DNA of 64,000 bases, taken from Amborella trichopoda (taxonomy: Eukaryota; Streptophyta; Magnoliopsida; Amborellales; Amborellaceae). The stretch spans positions 2,186,304 through 2,250,303 of the forward strand of contig NW_006500356.1 in assembly GCF_000471905.2 (NCBI RefSeq), in the 5' to 3' direction. Shown in pieces: positions 25,244 through 33,265 of this stretch; the stretch's first letter is position 1, and every line of letters begins with the position of its first letter. The translations under genes were made by a program, and so were the position numbers. The notes beneath the pieces are model-generated. The model was not told where the DNA came from, searched no databases, and was given only the letters and a program-made list of their open reading frames with translations.

Positions 25244-25752
25244 TCTTTGCCTCTAACAAAACTATTATCTCCTGTCAAAGCCTCTAACAAGACTACTATC
25301 TCCTGTCAAATAAGGACGAGGACATATACACATTCTTCGAGCCTGAGTTGCCACAGGACCCTGTGGTCAGCACAAGAGGCAAGGCTACGGATCCCTCTGG
25401 AGCCTTGCCAGAAAGGCGATCCACCCAAAGATCAGCCTCTGGAAAAGGCAATGGAAAATTGATGCATAGTCGAAGCAGTGCAAGGTCACATTCATCGTCA
25501 TCAGTGGATCATTATAATAAAAAACCATGGGTAAGTGGCAGTACAGTGGGAGCGGCGTGGAGGAAGAGCCTTGATCATCATCATGAGGAGAAGATGAACA
25601 TGTCGGTAAATGAGGGGTCATCGGTTTTGGACCTAAAGGGTGACAACTACTTCTCTTGTGCTGTTGGGCGCAAGCGCTCGTCTGCGAGGTACATTCTCCA
25701 GTCATCAGAGGAAGTGGTCACATTCCTCATGGCGCTTGCTTCTGCGCATTGA
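4172..25752 (+). CDS. TPS1: class I trehalose-6-phosphate synthase, 3' part of gene (11 exons)
   Basis: The enzyme family makes trehalose-6-phosphate from UDP-glucose and glucose-6-phosphate; in plants this is a cytosolic sugar-status signal. Exons: 4172-4260, 15947-15995, 18313-18413, 20472-20659, 21839-21956, 22977-23156, 23265-23387, 23542-23629, 23715-23845, 24173-24271, 25315-25752. All introns are GT-AG, and the 1604 coding bases join in phase to 533 codons plus TGA. The visible part begins inside the GT20 glycosyltransferase domain ([20 protein letters not shown]). It includes the donor-sugar/UDP loop [15 protein letters not shown] and [19 protein letters not shown], then the C-terminal phosphatase-like domain. 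That domain has GFNSTLTEP in place of the DFDGTL-type catalytic motif, so it should be phosphatase-inactive, as in class I proteins. The Ser/His-rich linker and [17 protein letters not shown] tail are TPS1-like. About 400 N-terminal residues and the start lie upstream of the window. No internal stop is seen, so the gene is probably functional. Confidence 0.96.
4261..4868. other. TPS1: start of the 11.7-kb TPS1 intron, nothing recognised
   Basis: AT-rich intron sequence from the donor at 4261 to the LINE remnant. No feature recognised. Confidence 0.6.
4869..7640 (+). mobile_element. L1-type LINE remnant: ORF1 with DUF4283-like domain and Pro/Ser-rich tail
   Basis: At about 5015-5675 the translation matches the ORF1 (Gag-like, RNA-binding) protein of plant L1 LINEs. 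A SYAVIV start block is followed by [20 protein letters not shown] and then, after a frameshift near 5490, by [14 protein letters not shown]. The order GIPxHLW then AIGDxCGGF marks the DUF4283 domain. From about 5700 to 7640 the plus strand is extremely C/T-rich and encodes low-complexity Pro/Ser/Leu sequence in more than one frame, with no zinc knuckle. Several stops and frameshifts make it a pseudogene. It lies in the long TPS1 intron. The RT remnant at 11166-13815 has the same strand and order, so both may come from one L1 copy split by the gypsy insertion (inference). Confidence 0.75.
7880..9800 (+). mobile_element. Ty3/gypsy element with pol internally deleted (gag plus integrase tail)
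   Basis: 7900-8290 encodes a Ty3/gypsy Gag core ([19 protein letters not shown], then an [19 protein letters not shown] block). 8556-8610 encodes a CCHC zinc knuckle ([14 protein letters not shown]). About 8700-9050 is the region after Gag. By 9380-9597 the sequence is already the integrase C-terminal end (VGDLVLVFL, then [18 protein letters not shown] and VFNVADLFE). Reverse transcriptase, RNase H and the integrase core are therefore missing, and frameshifts break what is left. The Gag resembles that of the complete gypsy copy at 44090-49909 but is not its close copy. No LTR pair was identified. AT-rich sequence after 9800 may be LTR-derived. Confidence 0.8.
9801..11165. other. TPS1: unassigned sequence between two retroelement remnants
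   Basis: Still inside the long TPS1 intron. Around 9960-10080 there is a sequence of LTR-like character, but no second copy of it is seen. Short open frames on both strands show no family I recognise. Confidence 0.4.
11166..13815 (+). mobile_element. L1-type LINE remnant: reverse transcriptase, zinc-binding domain and RNase H
   Basis: In order: RT start ([30 protein letters not shown] at 11190-11285); [17 protein letters not shown] and the DWEKAYDHV palm motif (11310-11430); a QGDPLS-type block near 11580; the active-site block at 11721-11732, which reads YANN instead of YADD; the zf-RVT region 12189-12600 ([22 protein letters not shown]); and a C-terminal plant-type RNase H (about 13370-13770: [49 protein letters not shown]). 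The endonuclease domain is not found. Stops (for example at 13537) and frameshifts make it inactive. Same strand as TPS1, inside its long intron. Confidence 0.88.
13816..14474. other. TPS1: TPS1 intron, nothing recognised
   Basis: Follows the RNase H end of the LINE and may include its 3' untranslated part. No poly(A) tail or target duplication was found. Confidence 0.4.
14475..14990. repeat. four diverged tandem repeats of about 100-160 bp
   Basis: Units lie at about 14475-14572, 14573-14735, 14736-14868 and 14869-14990. Each starts with a CCCAAAATTTGCTC-like stretch, passes through a CTGAA(C/T) core followed by GGGGATTGGCATCCCTA-like sequence, and ends with an AGATGTGCAAACACATGTAAAA-like stretch. 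Identity between units is moderate and lengths differ, so this is an old array. It lies in the long TPS1 intron. Confidence 0.75.
14991..15946. other. TPS1: end of long TPS1 intron, nothing recognised
   Basis: AT-rich, with one GC-richer patch near 15730-15850 of unknown origin. The intron closes with CTTATGCAG at 15938-15946. Confidence 0.5.
15947..15995 (+). CDS. TPS1: TPS1 exon
   Basis: Sixteen codons, [16 protein letters not shown], plus the first base of a split Asp codon completed at 18313. Without this exon the GT20 domain would lose its core, so it must be spliced from an intron of 11.7 kb upstream and 2.3 kb downstream. Confidence 0.94.
15996..17201. other. TPS1: TPS1 intron, nothing recognised
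   Basis: AT-rich intron with a run of G near 16449-16458. The open frame at 16631-16879 shows no known family. Confidence 0.45.
17202..17456. repeat. tandem duplication, unit about 125 bp
   Basis: Copy 1 at 17202-17326 and copy 2 at 17334-17456. Both start AATACTCAAG(G/A)AACCATGGAA and end at CCCACT(A/G)GTG. They differ by scattered substitutions and small indels. It lies in a TPS1 intron. Confidence 0.85.
17457..18312. other. TPS1: TPS1 intron, nothing recognised
   Basis: AT-rich, without reading frames of note. It ends at the TTATCCAG acceptor at 18305-18312. Confidence 0.5.
18313..18413 (+). CDS. TPS1: TPS1 exon
   Basis: Completes the split Asp codon and adds 33 codons, [18 protein letters not shown] through GVLILSE. 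It carries the GMNLV...E block that contacts the sugar nucleotide in the GT20 family. Confidence 0.96.
18605..19130. mobile_element. hAT-like non-autonomous element with 8-bp target duplication
   Basis: The left end CATAGTTTTTAGGATCG and the right end CGATCCTGGTAACTATG form a 17-bp inverted repeat with few mismatches. The flanks AAATGGAG (18597-18604) and AATTGGAG (19131-19138) agree at 7 of 8 bases, the target-duplication length of hAT transposons. The interior has many GAGATCCC / GGGATC motifs and no coding frame. Inserted in a TPS1 intron. Confidence 0.8.
19139..20471. other. TPS1: TPS1 intron with an alternating TA/CA tract
   Basis: Contains a (TA/CA)-rich simple repeat at about 19683-19731. 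Otherwise AT-rich without a recognised feature. Ends in CTTCTTTAG. Confidence 0.5.
19683..19731. repeat. TA/CA microsatellite
   Basis: Alternating TATATA / CACATA / TATGTATG sequence, able to fold back on itself. Confidence 0.8.
20472..20659 (+). CDS. TPS1: TPS1 exon
   Basis: Sixty-two codons from [19 protein letters not shown] to VWAETFV, plus two bases of a split Ser codon. It closes the GT20 domain with the [11 protein letters not shown] helix typical of TPS proteins. Confidence 0.97.
20660..21838. other. TPS1: TPS1 intron, nothing recognised
   Basis: AT-rich intron of 1179 bp. No repeat or frame recognised. Confidence 0.6.
21839..21956 (+). CDS. TPS1: TPS1 exon
   Basis: One base completing Ser, then 39 codons, [20 protein letters not shown] through SENRLLIL: the linker between the synthase and phosphatase-like domains. 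Confidence 0.96.
21957..22976. other. TPS1: TPS1 intron, nothing recognised
   Basis: T-rich near the donor, with several CTTTTTTTTGTCATTGT-like runs at 21975-22045. No other feature. Confidence 0.6.
22977..23156 (+). CDS. TPS1: TPS1 exon
   Basis: Sixty codons from [18 protein letters not shown] to [14 protein letters not shown]. The first block replaces the Asp-box of active trehalose phosphatases. Confidence 0.97.
23265..23387 (+). CDS. TPS1: TPS1 exon
   Basis: Forty-one codons, [19 protein letters not shown] through [14 protein letters not shown]. The preceding intron is only 108 bp. Confidence 0.97.
23542..23629 (+). CDS. TPS1: TPS1 exon
   Basis: Twenty-nine codons, [20 protein letters not shown] through NYKYA, plus one base of a split Asp codon. 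Confidence 0.97.
23715..23845 (+). CDS. TPS1: TPS1 exon
   Basis: Completes Asp, then [20 protein letters not shown] through [11 protein letters not shown]. Confidence 0.97.
24173..24271 (+). CDS. TPS1: TPS1 exon
   Basis: Thirty-three codons, [20 protein letters not shown] through CIGHFLGK, in phase 0 on both sides. Confidence 0.97.
24272..25249. other. TPS1: last TPS1 intron, with TG- and GA-rich tracts
   Basis: A GTGTATGTGTGTGTATGCAA motif is repeated twice at 25157-25197, and an uninterrupted (GA)n tract lies at 25218-25242. The antisense frames around 24290-24570 show no recognised family. Confidence 0.6.
25218..25242. repeat. (GA)n microsatellite
   Basis: About 12 uninterrupted GA units, ending 8 bp before the tandem duplication that precedes the last TPS1 exon. 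Confidence 0.9.
25250..25311. repeat. TPS1: 31-bp tandem duplication at the last TPS1 splice acceptor
   Basis: Copy 1 at 25250-25280 begins CCTCTAACAAAACTATTATC and ends GTCAAAG. Copy 2 at 25281-25311 begins CCTCTAACAAGACTACTATC and ends GTCAAAT, followed by AAG and the exon. The copies differ at three positions. The acceptor used by the reading frame is ATAAG at 25310-25314. The first copy offers a second AG at 25279-25280; using it would add ten codons and then an in-frame TAA. Confidence 0.9.
25315..25752 (+). CDS. TPS1: TPS1 last exon
   Basis: 145 codons plus TGA. Starts [13 protein letters not shown], the standard block following GHFLGK. A Ser/His/Lys-rich linker of low conservation follows, then the conserved tail [20 protein letters not shown] and a short end at ALASAH. 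Confidence 0.96.
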   Translation, partial: DEDIYTFFEPELPQDPVVSTRGKATDPSGALPERRSTQRSASGKGNGKLMHSRSSARSHSSSSVDHYNKKPWVSGSTVGAAWRKSLDHHHEEKMNMSVNEGSSVLDLKGDNYFSCAVGRKRSSARYILQSSEEVVTFLMALASAH

Positions 25753-26593
25753 TGAGTCTCTCACTCTCTCTCTCTCTCTCATATGTCAATGGACTGCCAC
25801 TATTTTGCTACATCATGACAGATTAAGTAGCAGTAGAGATAGCAATGATCCATCACAAGTTTTTCACACAGAACACAGTCCTAATTTCACCTCTTTAATT
25901 TCAAATTCCAGTTATTGGGGTTGCATGAATCGTTAATATGCAGTTGCGTATAGAACCCAAGCAGTTTGTGAACATAAACTAAAGGGACATCAGCAGGCAT
26001 AATTCCCGATCATCATGAAGATTCCCAAATGGGTAGAAAATATGGAGTTCTTCTGAAACTCTACCTACGAACTTACAACTCTTTCTTAAAAAAATTCTCA
26101 TCGTTGTAGAAGTGGTAGGTTGCACTTTGTAAATGTCTGATTTTGGGCATTGCATGATAGAAAGCAAGCAGCTCTGGTGGCTGTAACAGAAGGTTCAAGA
26201 CGCTTTTGTCTTAGGAGAAAAACAAGAGAAATCATGAGGGATTAAGTAACAAGAACGCACAAAAGACATAAGAGAGCTGAACTCGAACCTTTATAAAAGT
26301 GACAGTACCTCGTGTTTACGCGGAAGTGCAGGAAGTTGAGATTATAAGATTATCAGCCAAAAATATTGAAGTATTATCCTGTGCAAGAAGCCCTACGCTC
26401 TCAAAAAGTTCAGTGAGAGCATGATTAAGTGCTTTGCATGGCCTGTGGGTCCTAGATGATCACTTTTGAATCCCTAATTTCCAGAAATAAGCTGGAAACT
26501 CTCAGGAACGGCACTATTTCATAATTGTATCCATAACGAATCATAACAAAATATCAAAGGAACTTTTGTTCATAATAAAATATGCGTAGTTCA
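25753..26593. other. 3' flank of TPS1
   Basis: Presumably holds the TPS1 3' UTR. A (CT)-rich stretch lies at 25757-25782. No coding frame and no obvious repeat. Confidence 0.5.
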
Positions 26594-26829
26594 ATGGCAA
26601 CGTGTCTGGTGATGACGACCCGACTAGGTTTCACCCGGACTTGGACCTTGGTCTAGAAACTAAAAAGATAAATTCTTTTATGTATTATTTATATATTTTA
26701 TGCCGGATCGGGATTTGGAGCTTCACCCAGGTTGAGTGCAAGTCATTTGGATTCGGACCTAGACTTGGACCCAGACCCATGCCAACCCCTCGGGTGGGTG
26801 GGTCGACCTGACCCGATTGCCACCTCTAG
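26594..26829. repeat. dispersed repeat with GACCCG-rich ends
   Basis: Left part near TGGCAACGTGTCTGG; right end GACCCGATTGCCACCTCTA. The right end is the inverse of the AGGGGTGGCAACGGGTC start of the repeat at 43640-43920, so both belong to the common plant GGGTGGCAA-ended repeat type. An AT-rich core separates GC-rich arms. Confidence 0.55.
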
Positions 26830-27047
26830 CTAAAGTTGATTGTACTTGATATATATTTATTAATGTTCATGTACGAGTTTACAGGACTCGTTAATAGCAG
26901 GCGACATCCTCAACCATGGTTTTATCAACACTATATGAACATGTTTTGAAACAAAGAATATTTCTTTAAAATTATTAAGGTCCTATTTCTCAGGTTCCAC
27001 CAAATGGATAACATATAGTCATTGTTGGCTCATTTTGATTGTGGTAA

Positions 27048-27582
27048 AGTGATTTCATGTAATGATTCTATATTGATATAATGAAACAATCTTGTAAAAT
27101 GGTGTTGGGGTCATTTGTTTGACCCTAATTTTTAAATGAATCTAATTTTTAAATGTACATTTTTTTCATTTTAATAAACAATCATAAAAAAGGAAAATTT
27201 GAAAATAGAATCTAGAAAGTATTTTTTGACATAGGCCATCCATTTTAATGATATGCTTGGATCGGCTTGTAATGATATTTTTCCTTTTTAAATTTTTTAG
27301 ATAGCTTGATTATTGTGAGATTAACAATGTTAAAGAGAAAAAAAATGATTTTGAATTCACACAGCTCTAGATTTTGAAATTCACTCAATGGATGGTGTAG
27401 ATTCATTGTTAGAGAGGACTCATTTTGACCATAGGATGCAAATTGAATTTCATTTTTTCGGGTTTGTATATTGGAATGAAGAGAGGATGTGTATGGTTTT
27501 TGGCGCATACAAATGTTATAAACATGGCTTTTTTAAAGTGTGCTTTCATTATATTATAATGATACAGTGACATGAAATCACT
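27048..27582. mobile_element. 535-bp MITE-like element, family D copy 1
   Basis: The ends AGTGATTTCATGT...ATATAATG and CATTATATTATAATG...ACATGAAATCACT form an imperfect inverted repeat of about 36 bp. The interior matches 33266-33989 over its full length in the same orientation (for example AAAGAGAAAAAAAATGATTT at 27333 and GACTCATTTTGACCAT at 27417). No coding frame. Confidence 0.75.
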
Positions 27583-29142
27583 CGTGTGTGTAGAGAGAAA
27601 GAGATTCCTTGTGATGAAGGTATACGAATCATTTAGCACTCGTAGATAAATTTCACGTATTTCTGATTACATTAGTTCTTCTCTTATGAAAGGATTGGAG
27701 AAAAAAAATGGAAAATATACACAACATGGGAAGGAATAGAAGCACAAAATCTGATTTTTACTTCCTCTCTTAAAATTTTCATTTATTTATTTTCTAAATA
27801 ATTGTAAATTTTATTAGGAATTTCCCACTAAAGTAGACTTTCTATCAAACCAACCACCTAAGAAGATTTACGAAAAATAACGTGAATTTCAATATTTGTT
27901 TTCAATACGGGATTGTATTCCATGGGGTTGTCACTTTTGTGCATAAAGGTCAAAAACCCCCACGTTGAGTTGTAAAATTAGACGGCTAAGATAAGCTATT
28001 CACAAAGTCTAGTAAAAGTTCTCTAGGACTTTTAGCTCGGCCACTGTAAGAAAACCAACAGGTATTGTATATTTTCCAAAGGTGAACACTCCTATGGCAT
28101 ACTTTTTCTTTTCTTGAGCAAGTATTGTATATTGTCCCTTTAAAAATATAAAATATCTGAAATCTAAAAATATTTATAAAAATAAGCATAAAAATTAGAT
28201 ATAAATTAGGTAAAGTTAAATAACTGTGCAAATAACATTGGATTACTGAAAACAAAATAAAAATAAAACAGAAATACTCAGTTTTTTTAAAACTATATTA
28301 GTACTTGGTCTAATAAGGGTAAGGATATTAAATTTTCCTTTTAACCCATCCTAAACTCAAGTAAAAAAGATGGGTTGCATTAAAAAAGAACCATCATAAA
28401 ACTTTGCCACAATCTTATCATAAATCCTGAACCTATTCTTACATAATGTATGACGTTTGATAGAGAAGAATAGAAAAACATAATTCATATAGTTGATATT
28501 AAATAATTAAAATAAAGTTTGAATGATGATGATGATGACATTAAATAATATATTCTGACTTCAACGGTAGGTGCCAGTGCCATTAGCCACTGGTATATGT
28601 GCGCCTAGGCAAGTTGAGGTTCAGGGCAAGCATGCGTCCCATAGATATTGTGGCCAATCAAAGATGTTGAAAAGCCAGTGAAATATTTGGATAAGGTGAT
28701 GAAAAGGTAGGGAGGACCATTAGGAAGGTAACCTAAAAGTGAGGGGACTTTTATCCAAGTCATAAGAACAAGGGTGTATCTAACCATTGAAAAGTGAACC
28801 ATACCTAAGGTCAACTACGTGAATTGGCTTATTCTTTCCGTATGTGACTTGGAAAAAGTAATGCAAAAAGTGGCCCATGCCCAACTTCAACTAGCTGAAG
28901 TGTCTATTTCTTTTCCCCTATTACGACTCTAACTCTCTCTCTCTCTCTCTCTCTCTCTCAATCTTCACACAAATTGTGCAAATAGGCCTATAGGTCCTAT
29001 TTCTAACATCAAGTAGAAGGTATATGTTACTTCTTAGAAGGCTACATTCTTTGAGCAACTACATTGTCCCTCCCTCTTCAAGTACTCTCTTTCTAGAATA
29101 TTCAATTTTTCCTCAATGAAAAAATATAAGATTGTATCCTAT
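27583..29142. other. intergenic, nothing recognised apart from (CT)n
   Basis: AT-rich intergenic DNA. An uninterrupted (CT)n tract lies at about 28932-28959. No gene seen on either strand. Confidence 0.5.
28932..28959. repeat. (CT)n microsatellite
   Basis: About 14 CT units without interruption. Confidence 0.9.
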
Positions 29143-29345
29143 GAAAGCATTTACCATTGTGACAAAGAGGTCATAATCACTTAGCCATTAGATTTCAAAT
29201 TGGATGACTTGAGGTATGTTACAAAGTTCAATTTTTTTTTTTTTAAACTTTAAGTCTAGTCAACGACACACTTACAACCACTGAATTTAACATATGATGA
29301 ACAAAATTTACTATGACCGCCTTGTACGAAAGATAAATAACATGT
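29143..29345. mobile_element. ~205-bp foldback element, family A (inverse orientation)
   Basis: In reverse complement it matches the other family A copies: GACTAGACTTAAAGTTT, a run of A, CCTCAAGTCATCCAATTTGA, a TAATGGCTAAGTGATTATGAC block and a right end close to TAAATGCTTTC. The left end reads as TTATTTATCTTTCGTACAAGG. Ends are diverged from the consensus. Confidence 0.65.
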
Positions 29346-29639
29346 TTCTCTACTTTTTCGAGAGATGCATATTACCCACGGACGATAATAGATGTATCAA
29401 TAGTGGCAGATTTGGTAATGGGGAATTTGTTTTTAGAGAATGATTTTCATTAATATGTTTGTTTTATGGGAAAGCGACCACCCCAAGGGATCAATTAGTG
29501 CGTAACTATACAACTTACTAAACTTGCATTTTTGAAGGTGATATGAGATCAAATATTGTTCTGATTCGATGCCTCCTGTACCCCAAGTTCGATTTGTTTA
29601 CAAGTTGCTTTTTTCAGGATTCTAATCATTTAATAGTAC

Positions 29640-30010
29640 TTTGTAAAAGGAAAAATTTTATACAAAGGTGTACATCTAAAATCCTTTGAAAACGGTTGCT
29701 TTGATGTTGGAAAATATTTAATTGAACATCTCAATATCGAGATGTATAATGGAAAAAAAGAGAGATTTTAAGTCTTAATACATCTTGCAACACATTATCT
29801 GGATCATCTATTTTCAATATTTTCATGTATTTATAGATTTATTTGATTTGAATCATTTTTGAAGTAAATTTTATAATTAGAGTTAAAAATAAATTCTCAC
29901 ATCATCCGAAAAAATTTTGCGCCAAAAGTATATCTCATGATAAGGTTTGTAGGTGCACCTTCATTTAATTGTATACGTTTGTAACCTTATGCAAACCATG
30001 TCCTTATAAA
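29640..30010. repeat. dispersed repeat, family B
   Basis: Contains ATCTCAATATCGAGATGTAT, then CAACACATTATCTGGATCAT and ATTTTATAATTAGAGTTAAA. The same order is found at 40510-40830 and, in part, at 54815-54985. Antisense copies lie at 49912-50210 and 53870-54010. Confidence 0.6.
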
Positions 30011-30232
30011 ATGCAATTGGCTGACCATATATGGCTTGGATAGAAAGACATGGCTAGGGTAGATGTTATATTTAACTTTCACCCAAATTGAGAGAGAGAG
30101 AAGGTGTGCCAGTTAACGGAGAACGTCCAAATCAATGTTACCGGTCCATGAAACAAACAAGTAGTCCAAATTTTATACCAATGAACCCCCACCAATTTCC
30201 TTTCTCACACCGTCATCCTACGTTTCAAATTC

Positions 30233-30372
30233 CAAAAGATGTATTATATATATAAAACTCACCAATATATTTTGGGAAAAGTATATAAAGATACCATCTA
30301 TTCAAAAGATGTATTATATATAAAAACTCACCAATATATTATGGAAAAAGTATATAAAGATACCATCTATTC
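30233..30372. repeat. tandem duplication, 70-bp unit
   Basis: Two nearly identical 70-bp copies (30233-30302 and 30303-30372), each AAAAGATGTATTATATAT...AAAGATACCATCTATTC. Few differences, so a recent duplication. Confidence 0.9.
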
Positions 30373-30419
30373 TTAGCACACACAATCACTTTTGTTCGTC
30401 GATTTAAATGTAGGCGGTT

Positions 30420-30560
30420 ATGAGTATGTCTTTAACTACACTCAAAGTCCAATTTTTTTTTTTTTGAATTTCATGATGCACCTCAAGCCATCCAATTTGA
30501 CATTTAGTAGCTAAGAGTAATTGTAACTTCCTCATAAGAAATAGAGTAAAACAAAAACCA
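30420..30560. repeat. partial family A repeat
   Basis: Carries the family core: ACACTCAAAGTCCAA, a run of T, GATGCACCTCAAGCCATCCA and TAAGAGTAATTGTAACT. The terminal repeats are not clearly kept. Confidence 0.5.
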
Positions 30561-30572
30561 TACCACAATGAC

Positions 30573-31083
30573 ACATGATTTATATGGTTCACCCTAAAGG
30601 GTTATGTCCACAGCCTCGGCAAGTAGAAATCCACTATCAGAATGAATATTATAGTTTTGAGTTACAAGAGATATATGTCAATCTAAATATCATTAAAAAT
30701 TCTTTATTGATCTTCCCTTTTGATCCCATTCTCCCAATCAATCAACACTATCAATCAACTTATCTTTCCTACTGTTGCACTGCTATAAACAATAGAACAT
30801 TGAGAATAACTAAGAAATTTTATTTCTAAAAATAGAACTTTAACCAACCCAAACTGACTATGGAAATAACGCCCCTCTATGAGGCCATCTTTCTCTCTCT
30901 TAGAGATACATATTCTTCTTGAAAATCCCTTCTCATGAACGCTAAAAAGGAGTGACCCTTAAAGGATGAGATCTTGTCTTCCGTGACTCTATCTTATAGA
31001 GATTAGTAGGCTTCAAAAAATCCTTTTTTTCCCTTCAAAAAAGCCTTTTTTTCTTTTTACCATAATGGAAAAGTATAGAATCA
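30573..31083. other. intergenic, nothing recognised
   Basis: AT-rich. The open frame at 30575-30829 has no recognised family. Confidence 0.4.
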
Positions 31084-31284
31084 GACAATTTGTCTCTGGC
31101 ACAATGTGGTTACAATTAATTTTGACCACTGGATATAAAATTGGGTAGGTACATTCATTCTATTGACCAAGCTCAAACTTCAAAATGAATTTTCTCAAAT
31201 TTTGTGACATGCCCAAGTTGTCAAATTTCACATCGGATGGTAGTGAGTAATTGTGACTACCTTATATTAAAGGTAAGTGGTCTC
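31084..31284. mobile_element. ~205-bp foldback element, family A
   Basis: The right end GGTAAGTGGTCTC and the left end GACAATTTGTCTCTGG are diverged inverted repeats. The core has CAAATTTTGTGACATGCCCA and ATCGGATGGTAGTGAGTAAT, shared with the other copies. Confidence 0.6.
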
Positions 31285-31619
31285 ATTATATACAATCCCT
31301 TACTATAATACCTTTAATATTTAGAAGAGCATATAGGTGTAGTGACTTTGACTATCACCAAACATAATAGATGTATTAACCATGCTTTGTGACTGGCATT
31401 CATCAAAGGTAAGCGTCACCTGCGTACTTTTATTTTGAACCTCCTGGGCATGGTGTCATCCTGAAGATAGGTTTGACACCTTGTTTGCACATTTTGGGTT
31501 CATGTATCCGGTGTGTCCTTACATCGGGGACGAAGTGTCCAGTTATTAGTCACATGTAAAATTTGACCCGATTTCTATGAGGCCAAGCCCGCATGTGTAG
31601 AAATGCGGGCCTCTTAATA

Positions 31620-31870
31620 AATATGCTTTTGAGATGGATTTTAAGACTTAATTTTTAAGAACAATCTCTAACATGGAGATCACGAATTTAGAAAAAACAA
31701 ATAAATTTTAAAAACTAGAAATAATAATTCCAGTAAAAAAACATTTGGACTGTTAGTTTCCATTGTTTTCAAATGAAACACCTACTTGTAACGATCTTTA
31801 AAAAGATGCTTTACATTTTCTGGACCGCATATGTAGAAATGCAGTCGCAAGAAACAATTTTCCATTAGTC
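31620..31870. repeat. dispersed repeat, family C copy 1
   Basis: Shares with 57650-57890, in the same order and orientation, the blocks AATCTCTAACATGGA, AACATTTGGACTGTTAGTTTC, TGGACCGCATATGTAGA and GAAACAATTTTCCAT. Two copies only. Confidence 0.65.
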
Positions 31871-32049
31871 ACATGAAGTATTGTCTTACTTGTAACGGGT
31901 GTCCTGGAGTTAAAAATTAGAGAGTGGGATTTGAGCCCACAACTTCTCTTCCATAATATTCCCTAACATGCTTGAGACAACTGGTCATTTATAGATGTCT
32001 TTAGAAATTATTTGATTAATTCACATGGTAAAGAATATAATGTAACAAT

Positions 32050-32407
32050 CTTATGTTATTTTTAAAATTAAGAGATAATTTATTATATTTCGTGTTTACA
32101 CTGGTCTCAGAGCTTATAGTGTAATATGATTTATTTTTCTATATATTGATTAAGCTCAAATTTGGGAGTCTATAATTTTCACTATCATATATATATGTAA
32201 AGTATAAAAATAATTTAATTATAGAAAATAAATAATTTTATTTATTTTGAATTATTATTATTTTGTTTATATTTGTAATTGTGATGGTGAGAAGTATGCA
32301 TACTCCAAATTTGAGGGTAATTTGTATATAGAAAATAAAATTACAATGTACTATACACTTTGAATGCGTAATGTAGGGGATTATTTTTTAATTTCAAAAA
32401 TAAAATG
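32050..32407. mobile_element. AT-rich foldback element with long arms
   Basis: The left arm from TTATGTTATTTTTAAAATT and the right arm ending TTTCAAAAATAAAATGG are imperfect inverted copies of each other over more than 100 bp. Matching inner blocks are AAGCTCAAATTTGGGAGT and, inverted, ACTCCAAATTTGAGGGTA. Same family as 32543-32973. Confidence 0.6.
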
Positions 32408-32542
32408 GAATTTTTTTAACAAATTTCCTTAAAAGATTTCATTCCAAAAAAAAAGAAAAAAAGAAGAAGAACCAAACTTGGTTATTAAATCTCCCTGCAT
32501 GAAATAACTTTTCTTTTCCATTTGAGAAACAAACTAAAATAA

Positions 32543-32973
32543 TCCTATTTTATTTTCAAAATTTGAAAATAATCTCATATATTTCATATTTTACACTTGA
32601 GTCCCATTTTTTGAAAACATATAAAATATTTTAGTTTTATCTTTTTCTCTATACATTGGATTAAGTTAAAATTTGATATATCATTCTTCTTAGCAATACA
32701 CCTATAAAAATATTTCAAATAATTTGAAATAAATAAAATTACTAAAATACACCTTAATAATATCGTTATATTTTGATCATTTATTTTTTTTTGAATTATT
32801 TTAAATAGTTTTGTAAGTGTATGATATTGAGAAGTATGAAGATACGAAATTTGAGCATAATATAGTATATAAAAATTTAAAACTAAAATACAATTTATAC
32901 AATAAAAAAGTTAGAGTTGAGTATAAGATATGAAGTATAATGGACTATTTTTAAATTCTAAAAATAAAATAGG
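32543..32973. mobile_element. AT-rich foldback element with arms of about 200 bp
   Basis: The left arm starts CCTATTTTATTTTCAAAATT and the right arm ends CTAAAAATAAAATAGG. The arms are imperfect inverted repeats down to a short loop near 32760. Long-arm foldbacks of this kind are often Mutator-related; that assignment is inference, since no clear 9-bp target duplication is visible. Confidence 0.65.
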
Positions 32974-33265
32974 ACTAAATGTTTTCTAAATATCCATTTT
33001 TATTTTAATATTTTGGTGCCTTATAATTTTCTTTTGGGAAATTTATCAGAAAAATCCTCCTTTTTTTTGTGTAAAATGTGAGATGGTGAGAATTATCGGT
33101 TCCCTAAATTTCAGCTTAATCACATGTGCAGAAAAGGAAATAAAATTAAAATACAATAGTCACCGTAAAAATGGGAATTTTGAAAATAAAATGTAGTTTT
33201 CTATTAATTTCCCTTTTTTAGGGATCACAAGGGTTTTAAGTTTTTAAACAATGATCATGTTGGGC

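Noticed and set aside
26594..26829. short frame across a GACCCG-rich repeat considered as a gene
   Set aside because: The sequence is a non-coding dispersed repeat related to the one at 43640-43920.
31917..31990. GGGATTTGAGCCCA, similar to a tRNA T-arm
   Set aside because: No acceptor stem or anticodon arm can be formed. Similar stretches are common in degenerate plant retroelements.
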